64,000 nt of DNA, from positions 1 to 64,000 of the forward strand of contig NW_027479253.1 of assembly GCF_051014685.1 (NCBI RefSeq), given 5' to 3'. Below are positions 1 through 12,546 of the stretch, in pieces. Made by a program: the position numbers and the translations under genes. Numbering within the stretch: the stretch's first letter is position 1; each line of letters opens with the position of its first letter. The notes under the pieces were generated by a model. It saw only the letters and a program-made list of their open reading frames with translations, was not told the DNA's origin and did no database searches. The DNA is from Ptiloglossa arizonensis (taxonomy: Eukaryota > Arthropoda > Insecta > Hymenoptera > Colletidae).

Positions 1-1363
1 AGATGCAATAGGAATTTTTGGGTTAGGTCAATCCGTTCGCGAGATATGGGACTTTGAAGCTAGGAAATGGTTGACAAGACAACACATTTTTCGCACTTCT
101 GCTGCTCCAATCGCTTAACCAGAATGGCCTAGGGAAAAATACACGTACCGTTGTAATCGGGCGAGTTTCTACTTTCAAATGCAATAGGAATTTTTGGGTT
201 AGGTCAATCCGTTCGCGAGATATGGCAGTTTGAAGCCAAGAAATGGTTGAGAAGGCAAAAATTTTTTCGCACTTCTGCTGCTCCAAACGCTTAACCAGAA
301 TGGCTTAGGGAAAAAATACACATACCGTTGTAATCGGACGAGTTTCTACTTTCAGATGCAATAGGTATTTTTGGGTTAGGTCAATCCGTTCGCGGGATAA
401 GGGAGTTTGAAGCCAAGAAATGGTTGAGAATGCAAAAAATTTTTCGCAATTCTGCTGCACCAAACACTTAACAAGAATGGTCTAGGAGAAAAATACACAT
501 ACCGCTGTAGTCGGCCGAGATTCTACTTTCAGATGCAATAGAATTTTGGTTAGGCCAATCCGTTCGCGAGATATGGAGTTTGAAGCTAAGAAATGTTGAG
601 AAGACAACAAATTTTTCCCAATTCTGCTGCTCCAAACGCTTAACCAGAATGGCCTAGGGCAAAAATACACATACCGTTGTAATCGGGCGAGTTTTCTACA
701 TTCACACGCAACAGGAATTTTGGGTTAGTTCAATCCGTTCCCGAGATATGTGGAGTTTGAACTAAGAAATGGTTGAGAAGAGAACAAATTTTCGCAATGC
801 TGCTGCTCCAAACGCTTAACCCAAAATGGCCTAGGAAAAAATACACATACCGTTGTAATCGGGCGAGTTTCTACTTTCACACGCAACAGGAATTTTTGGG
901 TTAGGTCAATCCGTTCGCGAGATATGGGAGTTTGAAGCCAAGAAATGGTTGAGAAGGCATAAAATTTTTCGCAATTCTGCCACTCCAAACGCTTAACCAG
1001 AATGCCTAGGGAAAAAATACACATACCGCTGTAGTCGGGCGAGTTTCTACTTTCAAATGCAATAGGAATTTGTGGGTTAGGTCAATCCGTTCGCGAGATA
1101 TGGCAGTTTGAAGCCAAGAAATGGTTGAGAAGGCAAAAAATTTTTCGCAATTCTGCTGCTCCAAACGCTTAACCAGAATGGCCTAGGGAAAAAATACACA
1201 TACCGTTGTAATAGGACGAGTTTCTACTTTCAGATGCAATAGGAATTTTTGGGTTAGGTCAATCCGTTCGCGGGATATGGGAGTTTGAAGCCAAGAAATG
1301 GTTGAGAAGGCAAAAAATTTTTCGCAATTCTGCTGCTCCAAACGCTTAACCAGAATGGCCTAG
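1..1363. repeat. Duplicated segment SD2, copy a (A-B-C-D-E-F-G-H)
   Basis: Monomers start at about 2, 178, 355, 532, 705, 880, 1055 and 1232. The run matches 12547-13916 at an offset of 12,546 that rises to 12,553 after small deletions. A shared rare word is gcaaaaattttttcgcac at 255 and 12801. Copies diverge at cctagag here against cctaggg there. The stretch 482-1010 holds an unusual crowd of small indels (separate entry). The first monomer carries agggaaaaat where other A monomers have aggggaaaaat. Confidence 0.85.
482..1010. other. Cluster of small indels, probable consensus errors
   Basis: Compared with the matching segment at about 13,028-13,563, this stretch has about a dozen one-base changes, mostly in short homopolymers: gaattttggttagg for ggaatttttgggttagg, atatggagt for atatgggagt, aaatgttgag for aaatggttgag, gagttttctac for gagtttctac, atatgtggag for atatgggag, cttaacccaaaa for cttaaccaaaa, and aatgcctagg for aatggcctagg. 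Elsewhere such changes appear about once in several kilobases. The pattern fits low-depth long-read consensus better than evolution. A genuinely degenerate block is the alternative. Confidence 0.6.
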
Positions 1364-2687
1364 AGAAAAAATACACATACCGTTGTAATCGGGCGAGTTT
1401 CTACATTCGGATGCAATAGGAATTTTTGGGTTAGGTCAATCCGTCGCGAGATATGGGAGTTTGAAGCTAAGAAATGGTTGAGATGAGAACAAATTTTTCG
1501 CAATTCTGCTGCTCCAAACGCTTAACCAGAATGGCCTAGGGCAAAAATACACATACCGTTGTAATCGGGCGAGTTTCTACATTCACACGCAACAGGAATT
1601 TTTGGGTTAGTTCAATCCGTTCCCGAGATATGGGAGTTTGAACTAAGAAATGGTTGAGAAGAGAACAAATTTTTCGCAATGCTGCTGCTCCAAACGCTTA
1701 ACCAAAATGGCCTAGGGAAAAAATACACATACCGTTGTAATCGGGCGAGTTTCTACTTTCACACGCAACAGGAATTTTTGGGTTAGGTCAATCCGTTCGC
1801 GAGATATGGGAGTTTGAAGCCAAGAAATGGTTGAGAAGGCATAAAATTTTTCGCAATTCTGCCACTCCAAACGCTTAACCAGAATGGCCTAGGGAAAAAA
1901 TACACATACCGCTGTAGTCGGGCGAGTTTCTACTTTCAAATGCAATAGGAATTTGTGGGTTAGGTCAATCCGTTCGCGAGATATGGCAGTTTGAAGCCAA
2001 GAAATGGTTGAGAAGGCAAAAAATTTTTCGCAATTCTGCTGCTCCAAACGCTTAACCAGAATGGCCTAGGGAAAAAATACACATACCGTTGTAATCGGGC
2101 GAGTTTCTACTTTCAGATGCTAAAGGAATTTTTGGGTTGGGTCAATCCGTTCGCGAGATATGGAAGTTTGAAGCTAAGAAATGGTTGAGAAGACAACAAA
2201 TTGTTCGCAATTCTGCTGCTCCAAAGGCTTAACCAGAATGGGCTAGGGAAAAAATACACATACCGTTGTAATCGGGCGAGCTTCTACTTTCACGCGCAAC
2301 AGGAATTTTTGGGTTAGGTCAATCCGTTCGCGAGATATGGCAGTTTGAAGCCAAGAAATGGTTGAGAAGGCAAAAAATTTTTCGCACTTCTGCTGCTCCA
2401 AACGCTTAACCAGAATGGCCTAGGGAAAAAATACACATACCGTTGTAATCGGACGAGTTTCTACTTTCAGATGCAATAGGAATTTTTGGGTTAGGTCAAT
2501 CCGTTCGCGGGATATGGGAGTTTGAAGCCAAGGAATGGTTGAGAATGCAAAAAATTTTTCGCAATTCTGCTGAACCAACCACTTAACCAGAATGGTCTAG
2601 GGAAAAAATACACATACCGCTGTAGTCGGCCGAGTTTCTACTTTCAGATGCAATAGGAATTTTTGGGTTAGGCCAATCCGTTCGCGA
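1364..2687. repeat. Satellite block I-E-F-G-J-K'-C'-D'
   Basis: Monomers start near 1409 (I), 1585 (E), 1762 (F), 1939 (G), 2115 (J, gctaaagg), 2292, 2469 and 2646. The part up to about 2230 repeats at 3.5-4.4 kb with an offset of 2,122 bp (12 monomers). The end, with tgaaccaacc at 2571, repeats at 5047, an offset of 2,476 bp. The monomer at 2292 is chimeric: it begins like K (cacgcgcaac) and switches to B (atggcagtttg, gcacttctg). This block is therefore an older, rearranged copy of the 14-monomer unit that follows it. Confidence 0.75.
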
Positions 2688-2823
2688 GATATGGGAGTTT
2701 GAAGCCAAGAAATGGTTGAGAAGGCAAAAAATTTTTCGCAATTCTGCTGCTCCAAACGCTTAACCAGAATGGCCTAGGGAAATAATACACATAACGTTGA
2801 AATCGGGTTAGTTTCTACTTTCA

Positions 2824-5299
2824 GTTACAATAGGAATTTTTGGGTTAGGTCAATCCGTTCGCGAGATATGGGACTTTGAAGCTAAGAATTGGTTGAAAAT
2901 ACAACAAATTTTTCGCACTTCTGCTGCTCCAATCGCTTAACCAGAATGGCCTAGGGGAAAAATACACGTACCGTTGTAATCGGGCGAGTTTCTACTTTCA
3001 AATGCAATAGGAATTTTTGGGTTAGGTCAATCCGTTCGCGAGATATGGGACTTTGAAGCTAGGAAATGGTTGACAAGACAACAAATTTTTCGCACTTCTG
3101 CTGCTCCAATCGCTTAACCAGAATGGCCTAGGGGAAAAATACACGTACCGTTGTAATCGGGCGAGCTTCTACTTTCAAATGCAATAGGAATTTGTGGGTT
3201 AGGTCAATCCGTCCGCGAGATATGGCAGTTTGAAGCCAAGAAATGGTTGAGAAGGCAAAAAATTTTTCGCAATTCTGCTGCTCCAAACGCTTAACCAGAA
3301 TGGCCTAGGGAAAAAATACACATACCGTTGTAATCGGACGAGTTTCTACTTCCAGATGCAATAGGAATTTTTGGGTTAGGTCAATCCGTTCGCGGGATAT
3401 GGGAGTTTGAAGCCAAGAAATGGTTGAGAAGGCAAAAAATTTTTCGCAATTCTGCTGCTCCAAACGCTTAACCAGAATGGCCTAGAGAAAAAATACACAT
3501 ACCGTTGTAATCGGGCGAGTTTCTACATTCGGATGCAATAGGAATTTTTGGGTTAGGTCAATCCGTCGCGAGATATGGGAGTTTGAAGCTAAGAAATGGT
3601 TGAGATGAGAACAAATTTTTCGCAATTCTGCTGCTCCAAACGCTTAACCAGAATGGCCTAGGGCAAAAATACACATACCGTTGTAATCGGGCGAGTTTCT
3701 ACATTCACACGCAACAGGAATTTTTGGGTTAGTTCAATCCGTTCCCGAGATATGGGAGTTTGAACTAAGAAATGGTTGAGAAGAGAACAAATTTTTCGCA
3801 ATGCTGCTGCTCCAAACGCTTAACCAAAATGGCCTAGGGAAAAAATACACATACCGTTGTAATCGGGCGAGTTTCTACTTTCACACGCAACAGGAATTTT
3901 TGGGTTAGGTCAATCCGTTCGCGAGATATGGGAGTTTGAAGCCAAGAAATGGTTGAGAAGGCATAAAATTTTTCGCAATTCTGCCACTCCAAACGCTTAA
4001 CCAGAATGGCCTAGGGAAAAAATACACATACCGCTGTAGTCGGGCGAGTTTCTACTTTCAAATGCAATAGGAATTTGTGGGTTAGGTCAATCCGTTCGCG
4101 AGATATGGCAGTTTGAAGCCAAGAAATGGTTGAGAAGGCAAAAAATTTTTCGCAATTCTGCTGCTCCAAACGCTTAACCAGAATGGCCTAGGGAAAAAAT
4201 ACACATACCGTTGTAATCGGGCGAGTTTCTACTTTCAGATGCTAAAGGAATTTTTGGGTTGGGTCAATCCGTTCGCGAGATATGGAAGTTTGAAGCTAAG
4301 AAATGGTTGAGAAGACAACAAATTGTTCGCAATTCTGCTGCTCCAAAGGCTTAACCAGAATGGGCTAGGGAAAAAATACACATACCGTTGTAATCGGGCG
4401 AGCTTCTACTTTCACACGCAACAGGAATTTTTGGGTTAGGTCAATCCGTTCGCGAGATATGGGAGTTTGAAGCCAAGAAATGGTTGAGAAGGCAAAAAAT
4501 TTTTCGCAATTCTGCTGCTCCAAACGCTTCACCAGAATGGCCTAGAGAAAAAATACACATACCGTTGTAATCGGGCGAGTTTCTACATTCAGATGCAATA
4601 GGAATTTTTGGGTTAGGTCAATCCGTTCGCGAGATATGGAAGTTTGAAGCTAAGAAATGGTTGACAAGACAACACATTTTTCGCACTTCTGCTGCTCCAA
4701 TCGCTTAACCAGAATGGCCTAGGGGAAAAATACACGTACCGTTCTAATCGGGCGAGCTTCTACTTTCAAATGCAATAGGAATTTTTGGGTTAGGTCAATC
4801 CGTTCGCGAGATATGGCAGTTTGAAGCCAAGAAATGGTTGAGAAGGCAAAAAATTTTTCGCACTTCTGCTGCTCCAAACGCTTAACCAGAATGGCCTAGG
4901 GAAAAAATACACATACCGTTGTAATCGGACGAGTTTCTACTTTCAGATGCAATAGGAATTTTTGGGTTAGGTCAATCCGTTCGCGGGATATGGGAGTTTG
5001 AAGCCAAGAAATGGTTGAGAATGCAAAAAATTTTTCGCAATTCTGCTGAACCAACCACTTAACCAGAATGGTCTAGGGAAAAAATACACATACCGCTGTA
5101 GTCGGCCGAGTTTCTACTTTCAGATGCAATAGGAATTTTTGGGTTAGGCCAATCCGTTCGCGAGATATGGGAGTTTGAAGCCAAGAAATGGTTGAGAAGG
5201 CAAAAAATTTTTCGCAATTCTGCTGCTCCAAACGCTTAACCAGAATGGCCTAGGGAAATAATACACGTACCGTTGTAATCGGGCGAGTTTCTACTTTCA
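2824..5299. repeat. 14-monomer higher-order repeat, unit 1
   Basis: The order is N-A-G-H-I-E-F-G-J-K-A'-B-C'-D', 2,476 bp, two bases short of 14 times 177 because E and I are 176 bp. N starts with gttacaatagg and carries aagaattggttgaaaatac. The same order and length recur at 13962-16437. It is the cleanest higher-order unit of domain 1; unit spacings of about 2,476 bp also appear elsewhere, for example between the M monomers at 9012 and 11486. Confidence 0.85.
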
Positions 5300-8167
5300 A
5301 ATGCAATAGGAATTTTTGGGTTAGGTCAATCCGTTCGCGAGATATGGGACTTTGAAGCTAGGAAATGGTTGACAAGACAACAAATTTTTCGCACTTCTGC
5401 TGCTCCAATCGCTTAACCAGAATGGCCTAGGGGAAAAATACACGTACCGTTGTAATCGGGCGAGCTTCTACTTTCAAATGCAATAGGAATTTTTGGGTTA
5501 GGTCAATCCGTTCGCGAGATATGGCAGTTTGAAGCCAAGAAATGGTTGAGAAGGCAAAAAATTTTTCGCACTTCTGCTGTTCCAAACGCTTAACCAGAAT
5601 GGCTTAGGGAAAAAATACACATACCGTTGTAATCGGACGAGTTTCTACTTTCAGATGCAATTGGTATTTTTGGGTTAGGTCAATCCGTTCGCGGGATAAG
5701 GGAGTTTGAAGCCAAGAAATGGTTGAGAATGCAAAAAATTTTTCGCAATTCTGCTGCACCAAACACTTAACCAGAATGGTCTAGGGAAAAAATACACATA
5801 CCGTTGTAGTCGGGCGAGATTCTACTTTCAGATGCAATAGGAATTTTTGGGTTAGGCCAATCCGTTCGCGAAATATGGGAGTTTGAAGCTAAGAAATGGT
5901 TGAGAAGGCATAAAATTTTTCGCAATTCTGCCACTCCAAACGCTTAACCAGAATGGCCTAGGGAAAAAATACACATACCGCTGTAGTCGGGCGAGTTTCT
6001 ACTTTCAAATGCAGTAGGAATTTGTGGGTTAGGTCAATCCGTTCGCGAGATATGGCAGTTTGAAGCCAAGAAATGGTTGAGAAGGCAAAAAATTTTTCGC
6101 AATTCTGCTGCTCCAAACGCTTAACCAGAATGGCCTAGGGAAAAAATACACATACCGTTGTAATCGGACGAGTTTCTACTTTCAGATGCAATAGGAACTT
6201 TTGGGTTAGGTCAATCCGTTCGCGGGATATGGGAGTTTGAAGCCAAGAAATGGTTGAGAAGGCAAAAAATTTTTCGCAATTCTGCTGCTCCAAACGCTTA
6301 ACCAGAATGGCCTAGAGAAAAAATACACATACCGTTGTAATCGGGCGAGTTTCTACATTCGGATGCAATAGGAATTTTTGGGTTAGGTCAATCCGTCGCG
6401 AGATATGGGAGTTTGAAGCTAAGAAATGGTTGAGATGAGAACAAATTTTTCGCAATTCTGCTGCTCCAAACGCTTAACCAGAACGGCCTAGGGCAAAAAT
6501 ACACATACCGTTGTAATCGGGCGAGTTTCTACATTCACACGCAACAGGAATTTTTGGGTTAGTTCAATCCGTTCCCGAGATATGGGAGTTTGAACTAAGA
6601 AATGGTTGAGAAGAGAACAAATTTTTCGCAATGCTGCTGCTCCAAACGCTTAACCAAAATGGCCTAGGGAAAAAATACACATACCGTTGTAATCGGGCGA
6701 GTTTCTACTTTCACACGCAACAGGAATTTTTGGGTTAGGTCAATCCGTTCGCGAGATATGGGAGTTTGAACTAAGAAATGGTTGAGAAGAGAACAAATTT
6801 TTCGCAATTCTGCTGCTCCAAACGCTTAACCAGAATGGCCTAGGGAAAAAATACACATACCGTTGTAATCGGGCGAGTTTCTACTTTCAGATGCTATAGG
6901 AATTTTTGGGTTGGGTCAATCCGTTCGCGAGATATGGAAGTTTGAAGCTAAGAAATGGTTGACAAGACAACACATTTTTCGCACTTCTGCTGCTCCAATC
7001 GCTTAACCAGAATGGCCTAGGGGAAAAATACACGTACCGTTATAATCGGGCGAGCTTCTACTTTCAAATGCAATAGGAATTTTTGGGTTAGGTCAATCCG
7101 TTCGCGAGATATGGCAGTTTGAAGCCAAGAAATGGTTGAGAAGGCAAAAAATTTTTCGCACTTCTGCTGCTCCAAACGCTTAACCAGAATGGCCTAGGGA
7201 AAAAATACACATACCGTTGTAATCGGACGAGTTTCTACTTTCAGATGCAATAGTAATTTTTGGGTTAGGTCAATCCGTTCGCGGGATATGGGAGTTTGAA
7301 GCCAAGAAATGGTTGAGAAGGCAAAAAATTTTTCGCAATTCTGCTGCTCCAAACGCTTAACCAGAATGGCCTAGAGAAAAAATACACATACCGTTGTAAT
7401 CAGGCGAGTTTCTACATTCAGATGCAATAGGAATTTTTGGGTTAGGTCAATCCGTCGCGAGATATGGGAGTTTGAAGCTAAGAAATGGTTGAGATGAGAA
7501 CAAATTTTTCGCAATTCTGCTGCTCCAAACGCTTAACCAGAATGGCCTAGGGAAAAATTACGCATACCGCTGTAATCGGGCGAGTTTCTACTTTCAGACG
7601 CAGCAGGAATTTTTGGGTTCGGGCAATCCGTTCGCGAGGTATGGGACTTTGAAGCTAAGAAATGGTTGAGAAGACAACAAACTTGTCGCACTTCTGCTGC
7701 TCCAAACGGTTAACCAGAATGACTTAGGGAAAAAATACACATACCGTTGTAATCGGACGAGTTTCTACATTCAGATGCAATAGGAATTTTTGGGTTAGGT
7801 CAATCCGTTCGCGAGATATGGGACTTTGAAGCTAGGAAATGGTTGACAAGACAACAAATTTTTCGCACTTCTGCTGCTCCAATCGCTTAACCAGAATGGC
7901 CTAGGGGAAAAATACACGTACCGTTGTAATCGGGCGAGTTTCTACTTTCAAATGCAATAGGAATTTTTGGGTTAGGTCAATCCGTTCGCGAGATATGGCA
8001 GTTTTAAGCCAAGAAATGGTTGAGAAGGCAAAAAATTTTTCGCACTTCTGCTGCTCCAAACGCTTAACCAGAATGGCTTAGGGAAAAAATACACATACCG
8101 TTGTAATCGGACGAGTTTCTACTTTCAGATGCAATAGGTATTTTTGGGTTAGGTCAATCCGTTCGCG
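5300..8167. repeat. Satellite block A-B-C-D/F-G-H-I-E-F/E-J'-B-H-I-M-A-B
   Basis: This is the right part of SD1 copy a. The unit begins with A directly, because N was lost at the junction aataatacacgtacc at 5257, where the paired copy reads aataatacacataacg. Chimeric monomers are visible: about 5830 starts as D (ttaggccaatcc) and ends as F (gccactcc), and about 6714 starts as F and switches to E-like gaactaag. The M monomer (gacgcagcagg, ttcgggcaatcc) near 7597 is the first of that type. Confidence 0.75.
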
Positions 8168-11100
8168 AGATATGGGAGTTTGAAGCCAAGAAATGGTTGA
8201 GAAGGCATAAAATTTTTCGCAATTCTGCTGCTCCAAACGCTTAACCAGAATGGCCTAGGGAAAAAATACACATACCGTTGTAATCGGGCGAGTTTCTACT
8301 TTCAGATGCTATAGGAATTTTTGGGTTGGGTCAATCCGTTCGCGAGATATGGAAGTTTGAAGCTAAGAAATGGTTGACAAGACAACACATTTTTCGCACT
8401 TCTGCTGCTCCAATCGCTTAACCAGAATGGCCTAGGGGAAAAATACACGTACCGTTCTAATCGGGCGAGCTTCTACTTTCAAATGCAATAGGAATTTTTG
8501 GGTTAGGTCAATCCGTTCGCGAGATATGGCAGTTTGAAGCCAAGAAATGGTTGAGAAGGCAAAAAATTTTTCGCACTTCTGCTGCTCCAAACGCTTAACC
8601 AGAATGGCCTAGGGAAAAAATACACATACCGTTGTAATCGGACGAGTTTCTACTTTCAGATGCAATAGGAATTTTTGGGTTAGGTCAATCCGTTCGCGGG
8701 ATATGGGAGTTTGAAGCCAAGAAATGGTTGAGAAGGCAAAAAATTTTTCGCAATTCTGCTGCTCCAAACGCTTAACCAGAATGGCCTAGAGAAAAAATAC
8801 ACATACCGTTGTAATCGGGCGAGTTTCTACATTCAGATGCAATAGGAATTTTTGGGTTAGGTCAATCCCTCGCGAGATATGGGAGTTTGAAGCTAAGAAA
8901 TGGTTGAGATGAGAACAAATTTTTCGCAATTCTGCTGCTCCAAACGCTTAACCAGAATGGCCTAGGGAAAAATTACGCATACCGCTGTAATCGGGCGAGT
9001 TTCTACTTTCAGACGCAGCAGGAATTTTTGGGTTCGGGCAATCCGTTCGCGAGGTATGGGACTTTGAAGCTAAGAAATGGTTGAGAAGACAACAAATTTG
9101 TCGCACTTCTGCTGCTCCAAACGGTTAACCAGAATGGCTTAGGGAAAAAATACACATACCGTTGTAATCGGACGAGTTTCTACATTCAGATGCAATAGGA
9201 ATTTTTGGGTTAGGTCAATCCGTTCGCGAGATATGGGACTTTGAAGCTAGGAAATGGTTGACAAGACAACAAATTTTTCGCACTTCTGCTGCTCCAATCG
9301 CTTAACCAGAATGGCCTAGGGGAAAAATACACGTACCGTTGTAATCGGGCGAGTTTCTACTTTCAAATGCAATAGGAATTTTTGGGTTAGGTCAATCCGT
9401 TCGCGAGATATGGCAGTTTGAAGCCAAGAAATGGTTGAGAAGGCAAAAAATTTTTCGCACTTCTGCTGCTCCAAACGCTTAACCAGAATGGCTTAGAGAA
9501 AAAATACACATACCGTTGTAATCGGACGAGTTTCTACTTTCAGATGCAATAGGTATTTTTGGGTTAGGTCAATCCGTTCGCGGGACAAGGGAGTTTGAAG
9601 CCAAGAAATGGTTGAGAATGCAAAAAATTTTTCGCAATTCTGCTGCACCAAACACTTAACAAGAATGGTCTAGGGAAAAAATACACATACCGCTGTAGTC
9701 GGGCGAGATTCTACTTTCAGATGCAATAGGAATTTTTGGGTTAGGCCAATCCGTTCGCGAGATATGGGAGTTTGAAGCTAAGAAATGGTTGAGAAGACAA
9801 CAAATTTTTCCCAATTCTGCTGCTCCAAACGCTTAACCAGAATGGCCTAGGGCAAAAATACACATACCGTTGTAATCGGGCGAGTTTCTACATTCACACG
9901 CAACAGGAATTTTTGGGTTAGTTCAATCCGTTCCCGAGATATGGGAGTTTGAACTAAGAAATGGTTGAGAAGAGAACAAATTTTTCGCAATGCTACTGCT
10001 CCAAACGCTTAACCAAAATGGCCTAGGGAAAAAATACACATACCGTTGTAATCGGGCGAGTTTCTACTTTCACACGCAACAGGAATTTTTGGGTTAGGTC
10101 AATCCGTTCGCGAGATATGGGAGTTTGAAGCCAAGAAATGGTTGAGAAGGCATAAAATTTTTCGCAATTCTGCCACTCCAAACGCTTAACCAGAATGGCC
10201 TAGGGAAAAAATACACATACGGCTGTAGTCGGGCGAGTTTCTACTTTCAAATGCAATAGGAATTTGTGGGTTAGGTCAATCCGTTCGCGAGATATGGCAG
10301 TTTGAAGCCAAGAAATGGTTGAGAAGGCAAAAAATTTTTCGCAATTCTGCTGCTCCAAACGCTTAACCAGAATGGCCTAGGGAAAAAATACACATACCGT
10401 TGTAATCGGACGAGTTTCTACTTTCAGATGCAATAGGAATTTTTGGGTTAGGTCAATCCGTTCGCGGGATATGGGAGTTTGAAGCCAAGAAATGGTTGAG
10501 AAGGCAAAAAATTTTTCGCAATTCTGCTGCTCCAAACGCTTAACCAGAATGGCCTAGAGAAAAAATACACATACCGTTGTAATCGGGCGAGTTTCTACAT
10601 TCGGATGCAATAGGAATTTTTGGGTTAGGTCAATCCGTCGCGAGATATGGGAGTTTGAAGCTAAGAAATGGTTGAGATGAGAACAAATTTTTCGCAATTC
10701 TGCTGCTCCAAACGCTTAACCAGAATGGCCTAGGGCAAAAATACACATACCGTTGTAATCGGGCGAGTTTCTACATTCACACGCAACAGGAATTTTTGGG
10801 TTAGTTCAATCCGTTCCCGAGATATGGGAGTTTGAACTAAGAAATGGTTGAGAAGAGAACAAATTTTTCGCAATGCTGCTGCTCCAAACGCTTAACCAAA
10901 ATGGCCTAGGGAAAAAATACACATACCGTTGTAATCGGGCGAGTTTCTACTTTCACACGCAACAGGAATTTTTGGGTTAGGTCAATCCGTTCGCGAGATA
11001 TGGGAGTTTGAAGCCAAGAAATGGTTGAGAAGGCATAAAATTTTTCGCAATTCTGCCACTCCAAACGCTTAACCAGAATGGCCTAGGGAAAAAATACACA

Positions 11101-12546
11101 TACCGCTGTAGTCGGGCGAGTTTCTACTTTCAAATGCAATAGGAATTTGTGGGTTAGGTCAATCCCTCGCGAGATATGGGAGTTTGAAGCTAAGAAATGG
11201 TTGAGATGAGAACAAATTTTTCGCAATTCTGCTGCTCCAAACGCTTAACCAGAATGGCCTAGAGAAAAAATACACATACCGTTGTAATCGGGCGAGTTTC
11301 TACATTCAGGTGCAATAGGAATTTTTGGGTTAGGTCAATCCCTCGCGAGATATGGGAGTTTGAAGCTAAGAAATGGTTGAGATGAGAACAAATTTTTCGC
11401 AATTCTGCTGCTCCAAACGCTTAACCAGAATGGCCTAGGGAAAAATTACGCATACCGCTGTAATCGGGCGAGTTTCTACTTTCAGACGCAGCAGGAATTT
11501 TTGGGTTCGGGCAATCCGTTCGCGAGGTATGGGACTTTGAAGCTAAGAAATGGTTGAGAAGACAACAAATTTGTCGCACTTCTGCTGCTCCAAACGTTTA
11601 ACCAGAATGGCTTAGGGAAAAAATACACATACCGTTGTAATCGGACGAGTTTCTACATTCAGATGCAATAGGAATTTTTGGGTTAGGTCAATCCGTTCGC
11701 GAGATATGGGACTTTGAAGCTAGGAAATGGTTGACAAGACAACAAATTTTTCGCACTTCTGCTGCTCCAATCGCTTAACCAGAATGGCCTAGGGGAAAAA
11801 TACACGTACCGTTGTAATCGGGCGAGTTTCTACTTTCAAATGCAATAGGAATTTTTGGGTTAGGTCAATCCGTTCGCGAGATATGGCAGTTTGAAGCCAA
11901 GAAATGGTTGAGAAGGCAAAAAATTTTTCGCACTTCTGCTGCTCCAAACGCTTAACCAGAATGGCTTAGGGAAAAAATACACATACCGTTGTAATCGGAC
12001 GAGTTTCTACTTTCAGATGCAATAGGTATTTTTGGGTTAGGTCAATCCGTTCGCGGGATAAGGGAGTTTGAAGCCAAGAAATGGTTGAGAATGCAAAAAA
12101 TTTTTCGCAATTCTGCTGCACCAAACACTTAACCAGAATGGTCTAGGGAAAAAATACACATACCGCTGTAGTCGGGCGAGATTCTACTTTCAGATGCAAT
12201 AGGAATTTTTGGGTTAGGCCAATCCGTTCGCGAGATATGGGAGTTTGAAGCTAAGAAATGGTTGAGAAGACAACAAATTGTTCGCAATTCTGCTGCTCCA
12301 AACGCTTAACCAGAATGGGCTAGGGAAAAAATACACATACCGTTGTAATCGGGCGAGCTTCTACTTTCACACGCAACAGGAATTTTTGGGTTAGGTCAAT
12401 CCGTTCGCGAGATATGGGAGTTTGAAGCCAAGAAATGGTTGAGAAGGCAAAAAATTTTTCGCAATTCTGCTGCTCCAAACGCTTCACCAGAATGGCCTAG
12501 AGAAAAAATACACATACCGTTGTAATCGGGCGAGTTTCTACATTCA
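8168..12546. repeat. Domain 1 satellite block with M-anchored units
   Basis: From the junction after gttcgcg at 8167, the monomer order is F-like, J', B, H, I, M (9012), A, B, C, D, E, F, G, H, I, E, F, chimera (11132), I, M (11486), A, B, C, D/J and K. M-to-M distances are 1,415 bp (8 monomers, from 7597) and 2,474-2,477 bp (14 monomers). The monomer at about 11132 is a three-way mosaic: a G start (aatttgtggg), an I middle (ccctcgcgag, gagatgagaac) and an H end (cctagag). The I monomers at 8.86, 11.16 and 11.34 kb read ccctcgcgag, not ccgtcgcgag. Confidence 0.75.

Larger units (their letters stand above)
2688..8167. repeat. Large segmental duplication SD1, copy a
   Basis: This 5,480-bp segment matches 13826-19479. 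The offset is 11,138 up to about 5.26 kb and about 11,315 afterwards, because this copy lacks one N monomer present in the other. Rare shared words confirm the pairing: ataacgttgaaatcgg (2791 and 13929), gctaaagg (4241 and 15379), gcagttttaagcc (near 7.99 and 19.31 kb) and caggcgag. I noticed only scattered single-base differences, such as cgggttag against cgggtgag. The match starts just after ttcgcg at 2687 and ends just after gttcgcg at 8167. Confidence 0.88.
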
